A DNA stretch of 64,000 nucleotides from NCBI GenBank assembly GCA_016930375.1, contig JAFGGU010000035.1:37571-101570 (forward strand), read 5' to 3'. Each line of letters begins with the position of its first letter. Within the stretch, counting starts at the first letter, position 1. Both the position numbers and the translations under genes were made by a program. The DNA is from Bacteroidales bacterium. GTDB taxonomy: Bacteria > Bacteroidota > Bacteroidia > Bacteroidales > UBA10428. The notes under the pieces were generated by a model that was given only the letters and a program-made list of their open reading frames with translations, made no database searches and had not been told where the DNA came from. Positions 60,501 to 64,000 of the stretch are shown here, in pieces.

Positions 60501-61260
60501 TTGTGCCGTTAAAATCAATGGATGTAGTTATTCCAAGTGTAATATCATCGTCAATAATGATATTACCGGCAAAAGCCAGCGAATTATTTCCGCTGATGGT
60601 TTGTGAATTGGTATTAAAGGTAGAGGAACCGGTTCCGGTTTTACTGAATGTTCCGTCATTAACTATTCCTCCCCTGAAAACGAACGGAGAATTGGCAGTA
60701 GGGGAGAAACTCCCGCCATTATTTATTGTCACTAATCCGGTAAATGTATTTGAACCGTTATTGTTATTATCATTTATAGTCCCACTTATACTTGTAGTAT
60801 TATTAACAGTTAATGTTAGCCGTCGCATATTGAATGTTGCGCCGGTGGCAACCTCTAATGTATTAATGGTCAGCGTCCGGTTACTATTATCAGATTGAAG
60901 CGTTCCTGATGTACCCTGACCTATAACAAGTGTCCCAATAGTATTTGCCGGTGAAACATTTACTGTTAAATCATGTCCATTAAGGATTGTAACTGTTGTT
61001 GGTGATGCATTCTGGCCGGGATATCCTTCACCAGCGGTTGGTGCAGCCCAGGAAGAACCATTCCAGCGAGTCCACCTGTTCAGTGCATCCCAATTTCCGT
61101 CCTGTGCACTTTGGTAATCCCCAACATTCTGTGCAGCCAAATCATTGCTGAAAAATACAAGGAAAAGGAAAACCAGTCCCCGGAATAAAAGATTAAAATT
61201 CCCTGGTCTCCTGCCAATATTTTTTAGTGATTTATATAGTTCCATCCGTCGGATATCCAT
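51526..61260 (-). CDS. giant modular surface adhesin-like protein (3244 residues)
   Basis: One uninterrupted frame of 9.7 kb. A signal peptide (near LAAQ, residue 44; an alternative ATG at 61245) leads to four long modules starting near residues 45, 610, 1595 and 2542. Each opens with a Trp-rich block (GNWDALNRWTRW, GSWNNPTTWTS, GLWSNANSWSY, GVWSDETNW), continues with hundreds of residues of right-handed beta-helix-like repeats rich in Asn, Gly, Thr and Leu, and closes with a YPIG-type beta-sandwich (for example LPILYPIGSGGYYSP, FTYPLGTAAKYTP). Two or three PKD/Ig-like modules (from about 2960) end the protein with the tail PITGPLYRNPND. No T9SS domain is recognised. It heads the surface gene cluster and is probably a filamentous adhesin. 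Confidence 0.9.
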   Translation of the reverse strand: MDIRRMELYKSLKNIGRRPGNFNLLFRGLVFLFLVFFSNDLAAQNVGDYQSAQDGNWDALNRWTRWNGSSWAAPTAGEGYPGQNASPTTVTILNGHDLTVNVSPANTIGTLVIGQGTSGTLQSDNSNRTLTINTLEVATGATFNMRRLTLTVNNTTSISGTINDNNNNGSNTFTGLVTINNGGSFSPTANSPFVFRGGIVNDGTFSKTGTGSSTFNTNSQTISGNNSLAFAGNIIIDDDITLGITTSIDFNGTNFTNNSNAANALNATAGTFTFLPNAAQNINGTGTGTISFYNFVAAGGNTKTANLGFTVVNAATINNGVTLTLGTSSKTIHIGGNLTLDGTLNFGTAASTINLTGDLVNVTGTITMQGAGQSHALNLAGSSNDISTFNTTAGSGSTVNYNRTGDQQVFASNNYQNLIVSNGGIKTLAGALSVAGVLNFNSGVLQLGNSNLTLTNNATTAIQGTPNSTSMVETNGTGYFIRNVQNTNLPILYPIGSGGYYSPVSVSAISGTISGTMSIRAIPSAALGSKSLNRYWDIITSTTGKTITATFTYDPADAPAAPTNIWVKPDAGAWQVPAGTASFGANGFTVTSTTNIGTTLTSWTASALGTYYSYQTGSWNNPTTWTSDPGGTTQVGTTVPGDNDAVVILDGRTVSLPANIASTGLEININSGGTIDMATYGFTSGLAELKGQGTLKLASTSFPAAAVNTFVNAGGGTTEYYNTANFDLLVTQTAYNNLRINAPGFTATQMNNLVLNGDLHVKQGTYRINDDTGDRRELTINGDVTVDAGASLTVGTGVTNSTTTPTGIYGGTAPYINYYYAQSHSITLYGDFTNNGTVKFTNLAYPIFNAFPPTTVGATSGFATVYFRGATNNTLTCNNTTDFYNLVLDKGVDQSYSLTVYSSAYANFRLFGANTSGGDGGGSNPNLKKALWIRTGTLVLKGLTTIPSLSEGTCDSGTGGPNSDFYIPANGALILDGPEVVVLSTADDYQEVNVAYGVSGGSGLVNGVGQGGCSSFSIYGKIQINDGYFSTRESGGFITWDLASGQFVIRGGTIDAKQFRAAGGAGGLASFDQSGGTFYLRGRFQRTPSAYSSMSDLTNVTTGTLNTTRSTAGLEGIKGTFNLNDAANVLALSGGTIRIYDVCGNGSVAAQQKVFEVLSSTGNINVTGGTLELIPTNGTGTNSPNHIILSNASLGNLTINRASSASVVLLNTYHLRVINNLTLTSGDFDANGLNVSVGGNMSVASGTTYTPGNNWTIFNGTGNQSFTINTASALALKKLKLDKPAGTTLTLAGSQSNLSVADSMMIMNCNLADGGKTINFTTSATTTTSYLYNSGIHSGAGKIMMADDDPQVISGDGDGIFQNLELNNTDASAAPVSLAADMVINGTLTFSQDKLFNIGSYGLELTSTATIANAGTNRYIQTSGGAGDGGLTLNYPSGSALTFPIGSVSTSHSALPYYTPATIGFTGTPTALGSITVIPVGYEHPATTNNGRSLTYFWRVKSNGFTLGGATVNQGYTYNENDVITGGDITEAGYLAARYDASAYTWTKGDITDVDESGNIVGEPGAGTFLQGVTFIDGDYTAGDDDATDPFGTPTIFYSRINGAGAGNGLWSNANSWSYTSHTGPANTGGNVPNTNDIVIIGGNDSIYLGTVLNTANTDVRNCASLQIERGSALDIGYNPGCNFGMVQTHPNGNGNFRLTTRQTSPGNYVFPSGDFTDFNANRGTTEFYTTNSNPGAIFILPANTSTYGTVILSPLGGSNIIFPNIPSMTVLGDLITRGQDWRSWLAMTWTSDYGVIVAKTVTVKGNFFLQGGSFLYMGNGATAQNIIIDGDVIVDPGAGIDVYGSSYANTMSIGGSLINNSNNDMTYPLAGDAGSNVRFYVSGTRKADVIFFGSNSSFITNTGITPATGSQPNTTFANVRVNKGISQGTTLTCDIAGTLTTLNDNWLTLQNGTLRYMRTNPNSDFTITQGSAFTIPATAGLYVDYANSGNRNILIANSGSNTNDLYLNGKLTIINGNVYVGPTNGTTANNNDIEYSGGGYSEIEIQGGTLVVNGQIRRNPATTNGILDFTQSGGTVVINGQNDITTNAKLEILNEGSSFNMSGGTLTIVRGGGGNTYGDLYLRPETSSVTGGEIIFTQIPPVGPVVNEVQSYILDANVPLNHLTIIGKTAATARNATVTLLISPLVLNGDLTLSNNVSFFDANTNFDIDVTVNGDFTNNGTYNHYDNLTTFSGGVQTLQGSSATDFYDLLVAPVTSLSLIRNITVYNDLTLNSGQLLGSTYDINVEGDLINNANYDGDAATGGVILNGSELQYVSGTGSFGRLELDNTEGARTLNDITLQKNLILTNGVFDINQYLLTLGLNSNIEGSSFSAAKMIASDGVFSNVGINKYFGIYSGPAQTFTYPLGTAAKYTPAVLTYTSNTNVGSIRLNNINDHHPGVFDNTNVLQYYWEIESSGIDGFNGNIVLSYLNDDVAVTGSNTEGDYIAARLLIPGTSWIKAAPGPATDNVDEAANTITYNYNNTDNLSGEYTAGIDPAIPDNVPEYTSIADGVWSDETNWIQTGGDAYPCPVGGPNGFIVIVDHEISADANYCSAYRTEINGQLNVISPYFGHNFGTVSGGGTLYLEGGTLPAGKYNDFLDCSGNSILEFGGNTDYAIVADLYSSIPRLHFTGTGTRTLPNKDLTICQQLLIDGPTLNNSTNNRMLTIQGTMERYNSGAFISGSGAGATISFAGSAAQTLGGALGDFTGANSFNNLEIDNTAGLTINAGGAIEVSGNLMLTNGNINTTSSNTLTITNTAINCVVPSGGSASSFVNGPLTKSINQGDNFLFPIGQGTELGNKMSVSSSRTGTILWTAEYFTPNPTYTSLTSPLSYVNSDEFWTVSAPSGSRAVINIQWDPLSDLTPLMTENGLTDMRVAQYNSGTTSWEEIASDATGNNNNGTVYTSSRITISASGSENFTTACINVTKPRASLTPSGPVCGAAGIPVTFTASVPINLNYILAYKKDGVAQAPVTVSSLPYVLPTDATGATYQLTGFTFNNPPHAGPIGTGVVDPGIVTTYTVPTTASAGSDQSICGGTSAALAGNAPTVGTGLWTITGGTGGTVQQPTVNNSSFSGNNGTTYTLTWTISNGTCASSDNVIIDFPLLPVQPGAFTSSDNEVCQGQSGVAYSVLNDLTVTYNWSYSGSGATITGTGNSVSVDYSTSATSGTISVTTTNGCGTSSALTLDVTVQLLPITGPLYRNPND

Positions 61261-61404
61261 ACAGGGAGCAGTTTTTTCTTCAATTTGAGGTTTTGGGTTA
61301 CTGTGGTTTATTCTACCATGACTTTTTTGCTAATCACTGAAAAACAGAATGTTATCATATATTCGAATAATTGAATTTATTACTCCACAAAGTATTGTAA
61401 CGAG

Positions 61405-61412
61405 CAAAACTA
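61405..61412 (-). promoter_or_regulatory. Possible -7 element for the giant adhesin gene
   Basis: On the minus strand this reads TAGTTTTG, an exact match to TAnnTTTG, 145 bp upstream of the adhesin start. No TTTG was found 19-21 nt further upstream. The rest of the 257-bp gap between the adhesin and the TonB-dependent receptor gene shows nothing recognisable. Confidence 0.3.
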
Positions 61413-61517
61413 CTTTAGGTTACAGAAATTTGATACAGTACGGCTTAAAATTGATGATTTTGAGGATACCAATATGCCGAGTTTTTAAGTTTTTATTAAC
61501 ACGGCGAATGAATCCTC

Positions 61518-63986
61518 TCAAAACTTAACCGTGAGCCGCAGATTCAGCAATCTTCCGGTCAGGTAATTGGGCACGGCGAACATATTGGGAATGCCCTCCT
61601 GGTTGCTCACCGTTCGCACCCACTGGTAGGAGGCCTGGTTGTCAAAACCAAACAAATTGAAAACCTCGGCGCTGAACCAGAGATCACTGATAAAACCGGC
61701 GGCTATCCTCCTGTTTCCGAGCTTATTGGTTATCAGGGACTTGGAAATGCCGATGTCGATCCTCCGGTAAGCCCTCAGATGATAGTATTCTTCGGGTTTA
61801 TCATAATCAGTTGAGTTATAAGGCAGCCGGCTTCCGTAATACAGGTTCACATGCACCCGGAAAGAAGGATTATTGGGGAAATAATCCTGGAAGAACAGCC
61901 CGAAATTCACCAACTGGTCCGTTGGCCTGGGATACTCTCCGTAGGCATCATCATACCGGTCTTCCCTGGTTTTTAAAAACGACAGGGTAGCCCATGATTC
62001 GGCATCCCTGACAAATTCGCCGTTCACTTTAAATTCAATGCCGGTGGCATAACCATGGGCGCTGTATTGTGGCAGATACTGGATATCCACATCATCAATC
62101 ACATAAGGCACAAGATGGTCCAGCTTTTTATAATAAAGCTCTGCAGTAAACCGGAAAGGCCTTTCCCACATCCTGTAATCCAACGACGATCCCAGTACAA
62201 AATGAACGGATTCCTGCGCCTTGATATCCGTGTGAAGTGTTCCCGCCGGATCACGCATTTCCCTGTAAAAGGGTGGCTGGTGATACCAGCCGATAGCAGC
62301 GTGAAAAACGATTTTAGTTGCCCAGTGCGGAACGAATTGCACAACGGCACGGGGACTGATTACTGCCTGCCGGTTGGTGCCCAGGTAATTGAATCTTACG
62401 CCGGCATTTACAAAAATATCGTAGGACGTGAAGGACAAATGTGACAAATAATTCGCAAAACCGGTATACCGATGGGAAGTTAGCTTGTTGGCCGCCAAAG
62501 TAGACTGATAAAGCTGCAAATCCGTATCGGAATAGGGCAGGGAATAGCCGGCAGAATCCATCATCTCCCATTCCCGGATCACATCGGTGAAACTCTCGGA
62601 CTGGACATTGATTCCCCAGTTCAATGTGCTTTCGTTCAGCCTGTATGTTCCCCGGTGTGACAGATTCAGTATTTGAGCATCCAGGTAATTCCGGGCGTGG
62701 ACCAGGTTGCCTCCGATACCTATATTTAATATACTGTCCCCGGCCGTTTCGGAACCAACGGTATTGTCCAGGAGATCAATCCTGTACTGTCCCAGGATGT
62801 CATACGTGATGTCTTCAGCCGTATTGAAACCTGATCCCGTGAGTTTCAGGCTAAGCTTTTCAGAGGGATGAAAATCCAGCGTTAGCGCTCCCAGCAGGGT
62901 GATGAACCGGTCCTTTTCCTGGCCTTCATAATACACCGTAAAATTCAGGGCCTGCTGATAAGTCCCGAATGAGGTCTGCCTCGACCTGGGAATCACCTGG
63001 TAGGTATTCCTGGCGACATTACCGAGAAAACTGATCTCCAGTTTTTTATGCGGCTGGAAGGTTATAAAAGTCTGCACATCCAGGAAGTTCGGCTTGAAAT
63101 CACCTTCCGTCTGCAGGGTTTTTAGCAGGTACTGGTTGGTTTTGTAACGGATACCGGTTATGTGTGTGAATCTTGATTTTGCTGCGGTTCCCTCTATGTG
63201 CGCTGTTCCGCCCAACAGACTTGCCGATGCGCTCCCGGCAAATTGATTAGGCCGTTTGTATTTGATATCCAGTACAGAAGACATTTTATCCCCAAACCGG
63301 GCGTCAAAGCCACCGGCTGCAAACTGAACCGAGGATACCAAAGATGAATTGATAAAACTGAGGCCTTCCTGCTGACCTGACTTGATGGTCAGCGGTCTGT
63401 AAATCTCAATATCATTTACATAGATGAGGTTTTCATCAAAGTTGCCCCCCCTGACGGAATACTGGGAGCTCATTTCATTGCGGGAGGACGCCCCGAGCGT
63501 GGTAAGGATGGATTCAACGCTTCCCGAGGGAAGAGGAATATGATCCATTGAAAGGATGTTTATCTGCTGCAGTCGTTCCGCCCGGTCGTACCAGCTTTCA
63601 ACCACCACTTCCCCCAGCATTTCAGGAAGGGGCTTTAATTGCATCCTGATTTCGGATGTTTCGCCTGGCTGTAAAAAAAAACCGAGCGTGTCCTTCTGAA
63701 ACCCTATAAATGAAAATTCAACCTTTACGGGTCGTCCCGATTCAATCACCAGTTGAAATTCACCCCGGGCGCCGGCAACGACCCCTTTCCCTGTACCCAG
63801 ATCCTTTACTGACGTTCCGGCAAGCGGCGCATTGTTTTCATCGAGGACCAAACCTTTGATGGCAGCAGTTTGCTGGGCAAGGACCAGTGATGCACCCTGC
63901 AGGAATAAAAAGGTTATTAATATTGAACACCGTACACCGAACACCGAATATTGATTACTGATTACCGAATACCGAACACCGAACAC
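61518..63986 (-). CDS. TonB-dependent receptor with carboxypeptidase-regulatory N-domain
   Basis: About 822 residues. Signal peptide (LITFLFLQGASLVLAQQ), CarboxypepD_reg-like domain (about 40-120, IKGLVLDENNAPLAGTSV), plug domain (SMDHIPLPSGSVESILTTLG, then SQYSVRGGNFDENLIYVNDIEI) and a barrel ending LTGRLLNLRLTVKF. The first 20 codons are heptamer repeat, the frame stays open to the window edge, and no ATG is present; GTG codons at 63986 or 63944 are the only plausible starts here, unless the gene begins outside the window. The substrate is unknown; no SusD partner follows. Confidence 0.9.
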   Translation of the reverse strand: MFGVRYSVISNQYSVFGVRCSILITFLFLQGASLVLAQQTAAIKGLVLDENNAPLAGTSVKDLGTGKGVVAGARGEFQLVIESGRPVKVEFSFIGFQKDTLGFFLQPGETSEIRMQLKPLPEMLGEVVVESWYDRAERLQQINILSMDHIPLPSGSVESILTTLGASSRNEMSSQYSVRGGNFDENLIYVNDIEIYRPLTIKSGQQEGLSFINSSLVSSVQFAAGGFDARFGDKMSSVLDIKYKRPNQFAGSASASLLGGTAHIEGTAAKSRFTHITGIRYKTNQYLLKTLQTEGDFKPNFLDVQTFITFQPHKKLEISFLGNVARNTYQVIPRSRQTSFGTYQQALNFTVYYEGQEKDRFITLLGALTLDFHPSEKLSLKLTGSGFNTAEDITYDILGQYRIDLLDNTVGSETAGDSILNIGIGGNLVHARNYLDAQILNLSHRGTYRLNESTLNWGINVQSESFTDVIREWEMMDSAGYSLPYSDTDLQLYQSTLAANKLTSHRYTGFANYLSHLSFTSYDIFVNAGVRFNYLGTNRQAVISPRAVVQFVPHWATKIVFHAAIGWYHQPPFYREMRDPAGTLHTDIKAQESVHFVLGSSLDYRMWERPFRFTAELYYKKLDHLVPYVIDDVDIQYLPQYSAHGYATGIEFKVNGEFVRDAESWATLSFLKTREDRYDDAYGEYPRPTDQLVNFGLFFQDYFPNNPSFRVHVNLYYGSRLPYNSTDYDKPEEYYHLRAYRRIDIGISKSLITNKLGNRRIAAGFISDLWFSAEVFNLFGFDNQASYQWVRTVSNQEGIPNMFAVPNYLTGRLLNLRLTVKF

Positions 63987-64000
63987 CGAACACCGAATAC
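63920..64000. repeat. Heptamer tandem array (AYACCGA), running off the window
   Basis: Eleven and a half units in strict 7-bp register: ATATTGA, ACACCGT, ACACCGA twice, ATATTGA, TTACTGA, TTACCGA, ATACCGA, ACACCGA three times, then ATAC at the edge. It overlaps the 5' end of the TonB-dependent receptor frame on the minus strand. Confidence 0.93.

Overview
The window is 64 kb of chromosome from a member of the Bacteroidota, most like a Bacteroidales or Prolixibacter-type environmental anaerobe. This rests on type IX secretion (T9SS) C-terminal domains of both kinds, a PorP/SprF protein, a LytS/LytTR two-component pair, a recF-DUF721 pair, a Bacteroidota-type TonB/ExbB/ExbD cluster, many lipoproteins, and a perfect Bacteroidota promoter (TTTG, 19 nt, TAATTTTG) upstream of the tetR gene. 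No rRNA, tRNA, IS element, phage or CRISPR was recognised. Core genes (ligA, gyrB, recF) mark it as chromosome.

Layout. 1-3.6 kb: the tail of an unknown gene, a lipoprotein, and a TPR histidine kinase with its LytTR response regulator. 3.7-10.6 kb: an operon for a YbhGFSR-like drug/ion efflux machine (TetR regulator, TolC, lipid-anchored HlyD, two ABC ATPases, two ABC-2 permeases) with a clear promoter and operator. 10.9-17.1 kb: a TonB energising cluster (small membrane protein, PstS-like lipoprotein, TPR protein, ExbB, two ExbD, TonB), ending in a terminator shared with ligA (17.1-19.1 kb, minus). 19.2-21.5 kb: small secreted, TPR and outer-membrane proteins. 21.6-24.9 kb: cobalamin riboswitch, BtuB-like receptor and BtuG-like surface lipoprotein. 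24.9-28.5 kb: a Gfo/Idh/MocA enzyme (minus) and a T9SS-exported trypsin-like protease. 28.5-35.7 kb: a 15-repeat TPR-like protein overlapping a BtuF-BtuC-BtuD importer. 35.8-42.4 kb: a glycosyltransferase, a minus-strand operon with a VTC polyphosphate polymerase, DUF4956 and DUF2490, then gyrB and a PPK2 kinase. 42.4-47.2 kb: a propeller/GAF sensor without a kinase, recF and a DUF721 protein. 47.3-61.3 kb: a minus-strand surface cluster reading from a 3244-residue modular adhesin through two paralogous secreted proteins and a type B T9SS-domain protein to PorP/SprF. 61.5 kb to the end: a TonB-dependent receptor.

Two results stand out. First, three secreted proteins of the 47-61 kb surface cluster that lack a recognisable T9SS domain end in the same 12-residue tail in exact register with the C-terminus (P-[IV]-T-[GS]-P-[IL]-x-[HR]-x-x-N-x); the only canonical sorting domain of the cluster sits on the protein encoded just before PorP. 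This could be an undescribed docking or sorting tail. Second, four unrelated-looking repeat arrays all have a 7-bp period and all touch gene ends; two of them appear to have left the adjoining gene (porP-like, and the last TonB-dependent receptor) without an ATG start. Genes for B12 capture at the outer membrane and a BtuFCD-type importer lie 8 kb apart and probably work together.
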